From positions 21,086 through 85,085 of the forward strand of contig JBPCKA010000021.1 of the NCBI GenBank assembly GCA_051004735.1: a stretch of DNA of 64,000 nt, given 5' to 3'. The DNA is from Euzebya sp051004735 (GTDB lineage Bacteria; Actinomycetota; Nitriliruptoria; Euzebyales; Euzebyaceae). Position numbers and translations under genes: made by a program. Under the pieces are notes generated by a model, which was given only the letters and a program-made list of their open reading frames with translations, was not told the origin of the DNA and ran no database searches. This document shows, piece by piece, positions 23,650-32,212 of this stretch (the stretch's first letter is position 1; every line of letters starts with the position of its first letter).

Positions 23650-24825
23650 ATGACTGACTTTGATCCGCGGGCCGAGACCGGAATACCCACCGAGAATGTG
23701 GGGTCGCTGCCACGATCAAGTGACTTGCAGAAGGCGATGGCTGCCTACGATTCAGGTGAGATGAGTCATGAGGAGCTCGAGGAACTGCAGGACGCCGCGT
23801 CCAAGGAGTCGATCGAGAAGATGGAGGCCACGGGTCAGGCAATCGTGAGCGACGGCGAACAGCGCTGGTCAAGCTTTGCGACCTACCCGCTTGCCGACAC
23901 CCTCGCCGGTACAGGACTGGCCGACAACCTGGCAGGCGACGGCGGACAGTTCTTCGCCATCTTCGCCGATGGCCACGGCCGGCAACTGCCACGGCTGACC
24001 GGAGGGCCATTCCGCTACAAGACCTATGCTGCCGACACGCTGGCCAAGTCCATCGGTTACGCGACGAAGCCCATGAAACAGGCCGTGATCGCCCCCTCGA
24101 TGCTGGCGCTGCTGTATCCACTGGAGGATGAGATCTCGGGATACTCCCGAGAGGACTACGAGTCCGACCTGGTCGATGAGTGCGAGAAGGACATCCGCAA
24201 GGCATTTGACGCCGGCGCAAAGCGCGTGAGCGTGGACTTCACCGAGGGTCGTCTGGCAACGCGAAAGGACCCTCGCAACCCGTGGACCGGCGCGAACCTG
24301 CTGCCCCACTTCATCGAGCTGAACAACCGGGTGTTCGCGCGTTTCAGCCCCGAAGAGCGGGTCAACATCGGGGTGCACACCTGCCCCGGCGGCGACCGTG
24401 ACTCGGTGCACAGCGCCGATGTGCCCTACAACGATCTGCTGCCCAGCATGTTCAAGATGAACGCCGGCTACTTCCTGATTCAGCTGGCCAGCGAGCGCGA
24501 CAAGGACAGCGTCTACAAGTCAATCGGTGAAAACTTGCGCGATGACGCCGACGGAATCCCCCAGATCGCCATGATCGGCGTCATCAACCCGTTGAACCCG
24601 CGTATCGAGTCTCCAGACGAGGTGCGGGATGCCTTGGTCAGCGCAGCCAACTTCATCCCCACCGAACAGCTCGGTGCCACAGACGACTGTGGCTTCTCAC
24701 CATTCAGCATCGATGAGAAGCCAAATCACGGCTCCCCCGATTTTGCGCGTGACGTGGCCTTCCAGAAGATCACCAACCGTGTCGAAGGCGTGAAAGCGGC
24801 CGCGGAGAAACTGGGTATCAGCTGA
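23650..24825 (+). CDS. MetE C-terminal-like (cobalamin-independent) methyltransferase
   Basis: A 391-residue single-domain protein related to the C-terminal catalytic half of cobalamin-independent methionine synthase. It has the start motif TENVGSLPRS, zinc-ligand candidates in IGVHTCPGGD (near residue 238) and TDDCGFSPFS (near residue 342), and the internal stretch KRVSVDFTEGRLATRK. A full MetE is about 750 residues, so this is the short archaeal/actinobacterial type, often using a methyl donor other than methyl-THF-triglutamate. AAGGAG precedes the ATG. The divergent neighbour is another homocysteine methyltransferase, so the pair may be alternative routes to methionine. Confidence 0.82.
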   Translation: MTDFDPRAETGIPTENVGSLPRSSDLQKAMAAYDSGEMSHEELEELQDAASKESIEKMEATGQAIVSDGEQRWSSFATYPLADTLAGTGLADNLAGDGGQFFAIFADGHGRQLPRLTGGPFRYKTYAADTLAKSIGYATKPMKQAVIAPSMLALLYPLEDEISGYSREDYESDLVDECEKDIRKAFDAGAKRVSVDFTEGRLATRKDPRNPWTGANLLPHFIELNNRVFARFSPEERVNIGVHTCPGGDRDSVHSADVPYNDLLPSMFKMNAGYFLIQLASERDKDSVYKSIGENLRDDADGIPQIAMIGVINPLNPRIESPDEVRDALVSAANFIPTEQLGATDDCGFSPFSIDEKPNHGSPDFARDVAFQKITNRVEGVKAAAEKLGIS

Positions 24826-25465
24826 CAGGCGACCGGTGTACTCCGTGATCAGCCAGCAGTAGTTCGCCTAGACGCCGGGCGCGGGCAGCAGCGTGCACGT
24901 CGCCTTCGTGGGCGGCCATGATCGATCCCTTCATCAGCAGGTGCCACTGCCGGGCGAAACCATCGGTGTCGCCGATCCCAATCTCGGCAGCCAGCTCCTG
25001 TAGGTACACGCGGATGTTGGCCAGATGCTGGACACTGGCCTGATGAATGGGTGACGCAGGGTCGCTGACCTCAATCATCGTCGTCAGGAAGGGACATCCT
25101 TCGAAATCCGGTGTGATGAACCATTCTCCAAAGACGTCGAATATGGCAAGAAGTCGGTCCTGAGGGGTGTTTCCCCGACGAATGCTTTCAGCTTTCAGCC
25201 AGTCCTCGGTCCACAGACGCTCTCTTCGACGCAGATAGTCCAGGATCAGATCGTCCTTGGACTGGAAGTGGCGGTACAGGGTCATCTTCGCCGTACCGGC
25301 GTGCTGCACGATGCTGTCCACACCAACGGCACGAACGCCGTGCTGATTGAACAGTTCGTAAGCGGCGTCGCTCACCCGGGTCCGCGCGCTGGGTTGGGTC
25401 CTGACACCGGAGTGTGTCGGGGCATCGCCGGCGATGGGTGGGTAATCCTGAGTATCGTGGGCCAT
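24818..25465 (-). CDS. TetR-family transcriptional regulator
   Basis: A 215-residue repressor-type protein. The N-terminal helix-turn-helix is clear: RVSDAAYELFNQHGVRAVGVDSIV followed by GTAKMTLYRHFQSKDDL. The ligand domain contains EGCPFLTTMIEVSDPASPIHQ. It is convergent with the MetE-like gene (8-base overlap) and divergent from a SAM methyltransferase gene, which is its most likely target. The ligand is unknown. Confidence 0.9.
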   Translation of the reverse strand: MAHDTQDYPPIAGDAPTHSGVRTQPSARTRVSDAAYELFNQHGVRAVGVDSIVQHAGTAKMTLYRHFQSKDDLILDYLRRRERLWTEDWLKAESIRRGNTPQDRLLAIFDVFGEWFITPDFEGCPFLTTMIEVSDPASPIHQASVQHLANIRVYLQELAAEIGIGDTDGFARQWHLLMKGSIMAAHEGDVHAAARARRLGELLLADHGVHRSPVS

Positions 25466-25805
25466 GGAGCTGCTTAGTAGTCGGGCCGGTACTGTCCCGG
25501 CGTCGATTCCTTCATCAGCCTACCGAGGATGCGCCCAATACACAGGGTCGCCTACCACCTACTGGTGGAGGCATGGAGTGGTTCGTCAGCACGCGGGGTG
25601 TCCTCGTGCAACCCCCCGTCGCTCATACCCGGCCAGCGGCCGACGCCCAGGCCTCGCTGTTGTGCGTTGTTCACAACGATTCGGCCGACCGTTTTGTGAC
25701 GTAAACCGGCTGTTCCCACGGCCCTGCGGGTTGGACACTGATGGTGCGACCGCCGCAATCGGCAGGTCCGGTTTCGGTAGATGTCACAGTCAGAAGGGAT
25801 GCCAG
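25466..25805 (+). other. 340-base non-coding region with two hairpins upstream of the methyltransferase gene
   Basis: No convincing gene is seen, although the frame of the downstream gene happens to stay open through it. Two hairpins stand out. One is GCCT-(a)-CCACC with GGTGG-AGGC (25550-25572), nine pairs around a TACT loop with one bulge. The other is GGGGT (25595-25599) with ACCCC (25611-25615). The region separates a divergent TetR gene from the methyltransferase gene, so promoters and operators for both should lie here. AGAAGGGATG precedes the methyltransferase ATG. Confidence 0.5.
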
Positions 25806-26837
25806 ATGAGCACAGCCATTTTGGAAGAACCGCCACGGGCCGTGGCGTCGTTTGATTGGCCAGAGGGATTCGAGAGAGTTCCGGACCAAGCGTGGACCTC
25901 TGCACCGGTGGATGAGTTCGGGCTGAACTACGACGACGTCGGTACGCACGGCTGGTACAAGAACCTCGAGCCGACCGTGGCGATGGTGTTGTCATCCCTG
26001 GCGCAAGGGGAGGTGCTGGTCGACTTCTCCGCGGGCACGGGGATCCTCGCGAAACGTCTGCTGAACAAGTTCGGGGGCTCTGTCGGAATCCTGAACGTCG
26101 ACGCCTCATCCAAGTTTTTGCGGGTGGCCCTGGAGAACCTTCGAGACGACGAACGTGCGGCCTTTCGGCTGATCGGCTACCTGCGGGATGAGAAGCGACT
26201 GCAAACCATCGATGAGGTGGTCGAGCAGCCGATGCTGGACCATGGTGCGAACATCCTGACAGCGACCAACGCCATCCACCTGTACTACGACCTGCCCGAC
26301 ACGATCCGCTCGTGGACCAAGATCCTTCGCCCCGGCGGGCAGGTGTTCATCTGCTCGGGAAACATGAATAATCCGAACTGCCCCCCGGGCCAGTGGATCA
26401 TCGACAACACCGTCGAGCACGTCAACGAGATCGTCGCGGATCTGGTTCTTCGGGAACCCGCATTCGAGCAGTATCGGGATAACCTGACCGACGCAACGAA
26501 GCTGGCGGCCCACACGAAATTGCGCGAGAAGGTGTTCGTGCCCGTCCGTGATCTTGACTATTACGAGCAGACCTTCGAGGACAACGGCTTTGATGTCGTG
26601 CATTCCTTCGATGCCACCATCAACGCCCGTGTGGATGAGTGGTATGACCTACTGGCGACCTATCACGACGGCGTGATGAGTTGGGTTGGTGGTTCACCGA
26701 AGGTCGACGGTGTGGCGCCGAGCGCCGACGACGTTCGGAACCGCAAGTTCCTGATCCGTTACGGTCTGGAGAAGCTCTTCCCCGGGCAGGAGTCATTCCC
26801 GTGCACCTGGACCTATCTGACCTGCCGTCTGCGCTGA
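25806..26837 (+). CDS. SAM-dependent methyltransferase (class I)
   Basis: A 343-residue protein with a recognisable Rossmann methyltransferase core. Motif I is VLVDFSAGTGILAKRLL (near residue 71), then LNVDASSKFLRVALENL as the acidic ribose-binding strand, and the late motif KILRPGGQVFICSG. The N-terminal 60 residues and C-terminal 130 residues are not assigned. The substrate is unknown. The ATG at 25806 has AGAAGGG upstream. The thiolase-like gene follows after 13 bases, so the two are probably co-transcribed. Confidence 0.8.
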   Translation: MSTAILEEPPRAVASFDWPEGFERVPDQAWTSAPVDEFGLNYDDVGTHGWYKNLEPTVAMVLSSLAQGEVLVDFSAGTGILAKRLLNKFGGSVGILNVDASSKFLRVALENLRDDERAAFRLIGYLRDEKRLQTIDEVVEQPMLDHGANILTATNAIHLYYDLPDTIRSWTKILRPGGQVFICSGNMNNPNCPPGQWIIDNTVEHVNEIVADLVLREPAFEQYRDNLTDATKLAAHTKLREKVFVPVRDLDYYEQTFEDNGFDVVHSFDATINARVDEWYDLLATYHDGVMSWVGGSPKVDGVAPSADDVRNRKFLIRYGLEKLFPGQESFPCTWTYLTCRLR

Positions 26838-26850
26838 GGGGCAAGCAGGC

Positions 26851-28029
26851 ATGAGAAGCGTGTTCGTCGCCGGCATCGGCATGACTCGCTTCGCCAAGCA
26901 ACCCGAACGCACGCTGAAGGATTTGACGGCTGAGGCGGTGACGGCGGCACTCAAGGATGTCGGCGCCACCGCCGAGGTGCTGGAGGCCGGGTATTTCGGC
27001 AACGCCGTCGCTGGCACGATCACGGGCCAGGAGATGGTGACGGGGCAGGTCTGCCTGCTCCCGCTGGGAATCGCCGGGATTCCCATCATCAACGTCGAGA
27101 ACGCCTGTGCGTCGGCTTCGACGGCCTTCCATCTGGGGTATCAGGCGGTGGCATCGGGACAGCATGATGTGGTGCTGGCGGTGGCTGCCGAAAAGATGAC
27201 GCACCCGGACAAGCTGCGCTCGTTCTCGGCCATAGGCGGTTCGGTCGACATGGATACGGTGCCACAGGATCTGCCGGTTGGCCGGTCGTTCCTGATGGAT
27301 CTGTATGGCCAGCGGGCATTGCGCTACATCGAGGAATCCGACGCTGACGTCACCGACTTCGCACGTGTTGTGGTCAAGAACCAACTGCATGGCAGCCGGA
27401 ACCCGATGTCCCAGTACGGGGCCGAGGTGACGGTTGAACAGGTACTGAGCGGTCGGCTGATCGTTGATCCGTTCACGCTGATGATGTGTTCGCCAATCTC
27501 TGATGGTGCCGCCGCAGCGATCCTGGTCTCAGCCGACCACCTGCCGGACGGTGTGCCCCACGTGGAGGTTCTGGCATCCGCGGTCGCATCCCAGCCCGCA
27601 GGGCCAGACCCTGAATCCGTAACCAGGTTGGCTGCGACCGCCGCGTATGAGATGGCCGGCCTCGGCCCCCACGACATCGACTGCGTCGAGGTGCATGACG
27701 CGGCCGCATCCGCCGAGTTGATGATCTATGAGCAGTTGGGATTGGCCCCTGCCGGGGGTGCAGCCGGGTTGATCCGGGACCGGGCGACCTATCTGGGCGG
27801 GCGGATTCCGGTGAACACCAGCGGGGGACTGCTGGCCCGCGGCCATCCGATCGGTGCCACTGGCCTGGCACAGATCGTCGAAGCGATCCTGCAATTGCGC
27901 GGCGATGCCGACGCGCGGCAGGTAGCTGGTGCCCAGATCGCCATGACACAGAACTCGGGCGGCTGGCACATCAACGACAACCTGGTCAGCGTGGTGCACA
28001 TCTACGGTCGCGTTCAGTCGGCGACCTGA
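26851..28029 (+). CDS. Thiolase-family protein (SCP-x / lipid-transfer thiolase type)
   Basis: A 392-residue thiolase fold. The N-terminal MRSVFVAGIGMTRFAKQPERTLKDL is typical of the SCP-x-like subfamily. The nucleophilic Cys is in VENACASASTAF (near residue 89) and the catalytic His in LARGHPIGATGLAQI (near residue 330). The second catalytic Cys of degradative thiolases is not obvious: the C-terminal region reads MTQNSGGW. It follows the methyltransferase by 13 bases. As I recall, a thiolase/lipid-transfer gene (Rv1627c) also sits next to pdtaR in Mycobacterium tuberculosis. Substrate unknown. Confidence 0.85.
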   Translation: MRSVFVAGIGMTRFAKQPERTLKDLTAEAVTAALKDVGATAEVLEAGYFGNAVAGTITGQEMVTGQVCLLPLGIAGIPIINVENACASASTAFHLGYQAVASGQHDVVLAVAAEKMTHPDKLRSFSAIGGSVDMDTVPQDLPVGRSFLMDLYGQRALRYIEESDADVTDFARVVVKNQLHGSRNPMSQYGAEVTVEQVLSGRLIVDPFTLMMCSPISDGAAAAILVSADHLPDGVPHVEVLASAVASQPAGPDPESVTRLAATAAYEMAGLGPHDIDCVEVHDAAASAELMIYEQLGLAPAGGAAGLIRDRATYLGGRIPVNTSGGLLARGHPIGATGLAQIVEAILQLRGDADARQVAGAQIAMTQNSGGWHINDNLVSVVHIYGRVQSAT

Positions 28030-28052
28030 ATCCCACCCGGCCGCGGGGCTCC

Positions 28053-28910
28053 TCAGTACTGGTAGAAGCCCCGCCCGGACTTACGCCCAAGCAACCCTGC
28101 GTCCACCATGCGCAACAGGATGGAAGGGGGCGAGTACAACTGCTCCTTGAACTCCGCATACAGGGAGTCCGCGACGGCCTTGACCGTGTCCAGACCGATC
28201 AGGTCGGCAAGCTTCAACGGGCCGATGGGATGGGCACATCCCAGCACCATGCCCTGGTCGATCGCGGTCGCTTCGGCGAATCCCGACTCCACCATCCGAA
28301 TCGCTGACAGCAGATAGGGAATCAGTAGTGCGTTGACCACGAAGCCGGCGCGGTCCTGTGCCCTGATCACGGTCTTGTCCAACGCGCCGGTGATGAAGGA
28401 CTCGGCGCGTTCGACGGTGTCGCTGCTGGTGACCAGGCTGGGGACAACCTCGACCAGCTTCAGTACCGGGGCAGGGTTGAAGAAGTGCAGTCCGATCACC
28501 TGCTCGGGACGCCCGGTGGCCGTGGCCAACTTCATGATCGGTATGGATGAGGTATTGGACGCCAAAATCGCCTCGGGGATGGTCATGATCTTGTCCAGGG
28601 ACCGCACGACGTCCAGCTTCAGATGCTCGATCTCTGTGATGGCCTCGATCACCAACTCGCGATCGGCAAAGGCGTCCAGGTCGTTTGTGAAGGTGGTTCG
28701 GTCCATCACCTCCTGTCGATCGTCCTCACTCAGCTTGCCCGAGCGGATACCGCGATCCAACGACTTCTGGATTCGCTGACGGCCGGATTCGAGCGCGGCT
28801 GAATCGACCTCCCCGACCACGACTTCAAGGCCTGCTCGCGCAAACACCTCGGCAATTCCTGAGCCCATCAGCCCGCAGCCGATGACACCTACCCGTGTGA
28901 TGGTTTCCAT
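28053..28910 (-). CDS. 3-Hydroxyacyl-CoA (3-hydroxybutyryl-CoA) dehydrogenase
   Basis: A 285-residue NAD(P)-dependent dehydrogenase interconverting 3-hydroxyacyl-CoA and 3-ketoacyl-CoA. The N-terminal dinucleotide-binding motif is VIGCGLMGSGIAEVFARAG. The catalytic His is in VIGLHFFNPAPVLKLVEVV, and the C-terminal domain includes AGFVVNALLIPYLLSAIRM and AHPIGPLKLADLIGLDT. The length suits the stand-alone Hbd/FadB2 type. It is convergent with the thiolase gene and could act before it in a beta-oxidation or butyrate-type route. Confidence 0.92.
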   Translation of the reverse strand: METITRVGVIGCGLMGSGIAEVFARAGLEVVVGEVDSAALESGRQRIQKSLDRGIRSGKLSEDDRQEVMDRTTFTNDLDAFADRELVIEAITEIEHLKLDVVRSLDKIMTIPEAILASNTSSIPIMKLATATGRPEQVIGLHFFNPAPVLKLVEVVPSLVTSSDTVERAESFITGALDKTVIRAQDRAGFVVNALLIPYLLSAIRMVESGFAEATAIDQGMVLGCAHPIGPLKLADLIGLDTVKAVADSLYAEFKEQLYSPPSILLRMVDAGLLGRKSGRGFYQY

Positions 28911-28936
28911 GCGTGGAGACTACCGAGTCCGGCGGA

Positions 28937-30145
28937 TCATAAGCCCGCCGCCGCGCGCAGCGAGTCGGCCATGTCGGTGTTCTCCCAGGTGAAGTCCGAA
29001 TCGTCACGGCCGAAGTGCCCGTATGCGGCGGTCTTGGAGTAGATCGGTCGGTGCAATTTGAGGTGTTCCCGGAAGGCGGCTGGACGCAGGTCGAAGTGCT
29101 GGTTGATCAATTCGATGATCGTGCGCTTCGGCACGTGCTCGGTCCCGAATGTCTCGACCAGCAACGACAGTGGTCGGGCCACGCCGATGGCGTAGGCGAC
29201 TTGGACCTCGACCCGATCGGCCAGGCCGGCGGCCACGACGTTCTTCGCCACGTAGCGGGTTGCGTAGGCAGCCGAGCGATCGACCTTTGAGGGGTCCTTG
29301 CCCGAGAACGCACCACCCCCATGCCGGGCGAACCCGCCGTAGGTGTCGACGATGATCTTGCGTCCCGTCAAGCCGGCGTCGCCGACAGGGCCGCCGATGA
29401 CGAACCGGCCGGTGGGATTGCAGAAGAAGTTCTTGCGCAGTTCCACGGGGTCATACATCTCGGGGGGCAGCACGGCGGTGATGACGTTGTCCCACACCGC
29501 GTCAGCCACCTGGTCCTCGACACCCTCATCATGCTGTGTCGAAACCAGGACCTTCTCGATGGCCACAGGCACGTTGTCGCGATAGCGCACGGTGACCTGG
29601 GTCTTGCCATCGGGCCTCAGGAATCCGACGGTGCCGTCATGGCGTACCGCCGCCAGTCGGGCAGCCATCCGATGCGCCAGTGCGATCGGCATTGGCATCA
29701 TCTCGGGTGTCTCGTTGCTGGCGTAGCCGAACATCATGCCCTGGTCGCCGGCGCCCTCACTGTCGAAGTGATCACCGCTGGCCTCCAGGCGGCGCTCAAG
29801 AGCCGAGTCAACCCCTTGCGCGATGTCGGCCGACTGCTTGTCCAACGTGCTCATCACGGCGCAGGTGGCACCATCGAAGCCGCAGGCCGGGGTATAGCCG
29901 ATCCGGTGGATTGTGTTGCGCACGATCTGGCCGACATCCAACACCGCAGGGGTGGTGATCTCGCCGGCGACCACCACCAACCCCGTGGTGATCAGCGTCT
30001 CGCAGGCGACCCGGGAATAGGGGTCAACCTCGAGTGCGGCATCAAGCACCGCATCGGAGATCTGGTCAGCCATTTTGTCGGGGTGGCCCTCGGTGACCGA
30101 TTCGGAGGTGAAGTAGAACTCGTTGTCTGCGAGTGCATCAGTCAT
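28937..30145 (-). CDS. metK: S-adenosylmethionine synthase
   Basis: MetK (402 aa) makes SAM from methionine and ATP. Recognisable are FTSESVTEGHPDKMADQISD at the N-terminus, GAGDQGMMFGYA (near residue 124), GGFARHGGGAFSGKDPSKVD and AYAIGVARPLS. All three repeats of the fold are present and the length is normal. It lies 26 bases from the dehydrogenase gene on the same strand. The 238-base region upstream, shared with a divergent response regulator, shows no riboswitch that I could recognise. Confidence 0.95.
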   Translation of the reverse strand: MTDALADNEFYFTSESVTEGHPDKMADQISDAVLDAALEVDPYSRVACETLITTGLVVVAGEITTPAVLDVGQIVRNTIHRIGYTPACGFDGATCAVMSTLDKQSADIAQGVDSALERRLEASGDHFDSEGAGDQGMMFGYASNETPEMMPMPIALAHRMAARLAAVRHDGTVGFLRPDGKTQVTVRYRDNVPVAIEKVLVSTQHDEGVEDQVADAVWDNVITAVLPPEMYDPVELRKNFFCNPTGRFVIGGPVGDAGLTGRKIIVDTYGGFARHGGGAFSGKDPSKVDRSAAYATRYVAKNVVAAGLADRVEVQVAYAIGVARPLSLLVETFGTEHVPKRTIIELINQHFDLRPAAFREHLKLHRPIYSKTAAYGHFGRDDSDFTWENTDMADSLRAAAGL

Positions 30146-30383
30146 GGTTGAGCATCCTTGATGTTGAACAGGCGGTGGTGACAGGGCACTGCGCTTCGCA
30201 CGCTCTGGCGCCTGGGACCAGTGTCGGTGTGTCCGGCAGGTTGGCGGTAGTCGCCTTGTTGCACAAATCCACCGTTCTCATCATTGTGGATCGGACACAA
30301 CCTCCCCCGCGCGTGTGGATCTGCACCGAATCTTCACGCGAACTGCGGCAAGCTTGCACGTCTGGCGCACTACGGTTTGTGTG

Positions 30384-31073
30384 ATGCAACACATCCTGGT
30401 GGTCGAGGACGACGCGATGATCGCGCATGCCGTGGCAGCCAGACTCCGCGCCGAGGGATATGAGGTGACGGTCAGCGGAGACGGGTTGCAGGCGCTCTCC
30501 CTGGCGCAGGCGACCGCCTTCGACCTGGTGATCCTCGACTTGTTGCTGCCCGGCCTGGACGGGCTTGAGGTCTGTCGACGGATCCAGGTCCACGGCGCCG
30601 TCCCTGTGATCATGCTCACAGCCAAGGCTGATGAGGTCGATGTGGTGGTGGGGTTGGGAGTCGGTGCGGATGATTACCTGACCAAGCCGTTCTCTCCGCG
30701 CGAATTGCTGGCCCGCGTGCAGGCCCTGCTACGCCGGGTCGAACGCGATCAGCAGCCGCAAACGGCTGTCCAGGTCGTCGGTGACGTGCGGATCGATCCT
30801 GTCCGACGCCGTGTCACCCGGGCGGGCGAGTTGGTCCATCTGACACCGAAGGAGTTCGATCTGGTTCAACTGCTCACCGTCACACCGGGTGTCGTGCATG
30901 AGCGGACGGCCATAGTCGCGGCCGTGTGGGGGTACCGGGATGATGCATCGGACAGGACAGTCGACAGTCACGTCCGCTCCATCCGGCGCAAGTTGGGCGA
31001 GGAACTGATCCGAACCGTTCGTGGGGTCGGGTACGCCTCGGCCGATCACGGGGGTTTTGATGCGACCGCTTGA
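30384..31073 (+). CDS. OmpR-type response regulator
   Basis: A 229-residue regulator. The receiver has the acidic pocket VVEDDA (residues 6-11), phospho-acceptor Asp in LVILDLLLPGLDG, Thr in MLTAK and Lys in LTKPFSP. The winged-helix output domain includes LTPKEFDLVQLL and the C-terminal RTVDSHVRSIRRKLG and IRTVRGVGY motifs. The ATG at 30384 follows no obvious ribosome-binding site, so leaderless expression is possible. The histidine kinase gene begins inside its 3' end, making the pair a classic two-component operon. Confidence 0.93.
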   Translation: MQHILVVEDDAMIAHAVAARLRAEGYEVTVSGDGLQALSLAQATAFDLVILDLLLPGLDGLEVCRRIQVHGAVPVIMLTAKADEVDVVVGLGVGADDYLTKPFSPRELLARVQALLRRVERDQQPQTAVQVVGDVRIDPVRRRVTRAGELVHLTPKEFDLVQLLTVTPGVVHERTAIVAAVWGYRDDASDRTVDSHVRSIRRKLGEELIRTVRGVGYASADHGGFDATA

Positions 31074-32121
31074 CCGTGTTCCCTCGATCAAGCTGAAGCT
31101 GGGCATCCTTATCGTTGTCGCCGTGGTGACCAGCTCGCTGGTCTCGTTGCTGGGGTTTCGGGCCGGTGTACCGATCTGGGTGAGGCCCATCATCTCAACG
31201 GGTATCGCCCTGGGGTTCGTGCAGTTGCTGGCCCGCGGGATGACAGCGCCACTGCGGCAGATGGCAACCGCGGCCACGGCGATGAGAAACGGCGACTACA
31301 ACCGGCGGGTCCCGACCCATTCCCGCGATGAGGTGGGACAACTGGCGGTCGCGTTCAACGAGATGGGTCGGCAACTGGCCGAGGTCGACCGCCAACGTCG
31401 AGATCTGGTCGCAAATGCCTCACACGAGTTGCGGACACCGCTGGCAGGCCTTCAGGCGACGCTTGAGAACATGGTTGACGGCATCACGCTGGCCGGGGAG
31501 CCACAACTCTCCTCACTGCTGGTCCAGGTGCAGCGAATGGCCGATCTGGTTGCGCAGTTGCTGGACCTGTCACAGCTGGAATCAGGCGCTGCCGCCATCC
31601 GAAGGCAGCCGGTGGATCTGAGTGCCGTATCCCGGGCCGCAGCAGGGGACCTACAAGCCCTGGCCCAGAAGGCCGAACTTCAACTGCAGGTGGGCGATCC
31701 CGGGGAGATCGTCGTCATCGGGGATGAGGTGCGGCTCCGCCAGGTGGTTGCCAACCTCATCAGCAATGCCATCGCACACACGCCAGCGGGCGGGCGGATA
31801 CGGGTGCTGCTGTCCCATGATGACCACGTGCGCCTGGTCGTCCACGACGATGGACCGGGAATCCCCGAGGAGGAATCGGACCGGATCTTCGAGCGGTTCT
31901 ATCGGGCTGATCGCGCGCGTGGCGCAGGCGGGGGTGCGGGTCTAGGTCTGTCCATCTGCCGCTGGATCGTGGAGTTGCACGGCGGCGAGATCCGGCACGA
32001 TTCCTCGGCGGGGGGGTGCCGCATGGTGGTCCGGCTACCACTTGCGCCAAACCCCACCCGCGCCCCGCCGCCGTACAGCCTGGCTCCGGCCCCCTCCAAC
32101 CCCGCCGGACAGGCAACCTGA
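31060..32121 (+). CDS. Sensor histidine kinase
   Basis: A 353-residue HAMP-containing kinase. Two membrane segments near the N-terminus (LGILIVVAVVTSSLVSLLGF and IWVRPIISTGIALGFVQLLA) leave almost no extracytoplasmic loop. The HAMP region follows (MTAPLRQMATAATAMRNGDY), then the H-box ANASHELRTPLAGLQ with the phospho-accepting His, N-box LISNAIAHTPAGG, and G-boxes DDGPGIP and GLGLSICRWIV. The short loop suggests it senses the membrane or an accessory protein. It overlaps the regulator gene by 14 bases. Confidence 0.92.
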   Translation: MRPLDRVPSIKLKLGILIVVAVVTSSLVSLLGFRAGVPIWVRPIISTGIALGFVQLLARGMTAPLRQMATAATAMRNGDYNRRVPTHSRDEVGQLAVAFNEMGRQLAEVDRQRRDLVANASHELRTPLAGLQATLENMVDGITLAGEPQLSSLLVQVQRMADLVAQLLDLSQLESGAAAIRRQPVDLSAVSRAAAGDLQALAQKAELQLQVGDPGEIVVIGDEVRLRQVVANLISNAIAHTPAGGRIRVLLSHDDHVRLVVHDDGPGIPEEESDRIFERFYRADRARGAGGGAGLGLSICRWIVELHGGEIRHDSSAGGCRMVVRLPLAPNPTRAPPPYSLAPAPSNPAGQAT

Positions 32122-32212
32122 CCCCTGAGTTGCCCGGCAGATAGGTCAGTCCTGTCGTGCCCTGATCCAGACCCAACTACCCGCCAATCCTCACACGCAA
32201 CAGGAGCCTGTC

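Noticed and set aside
30146..30383. Possible SAM riboswitch upstream of metK
   Set aside because: Apart from a GCCAACC stretch on the reverse strand and small hairpins, I could not build a SAM-I or SAM-IV type fold; a covariance search would settle it.
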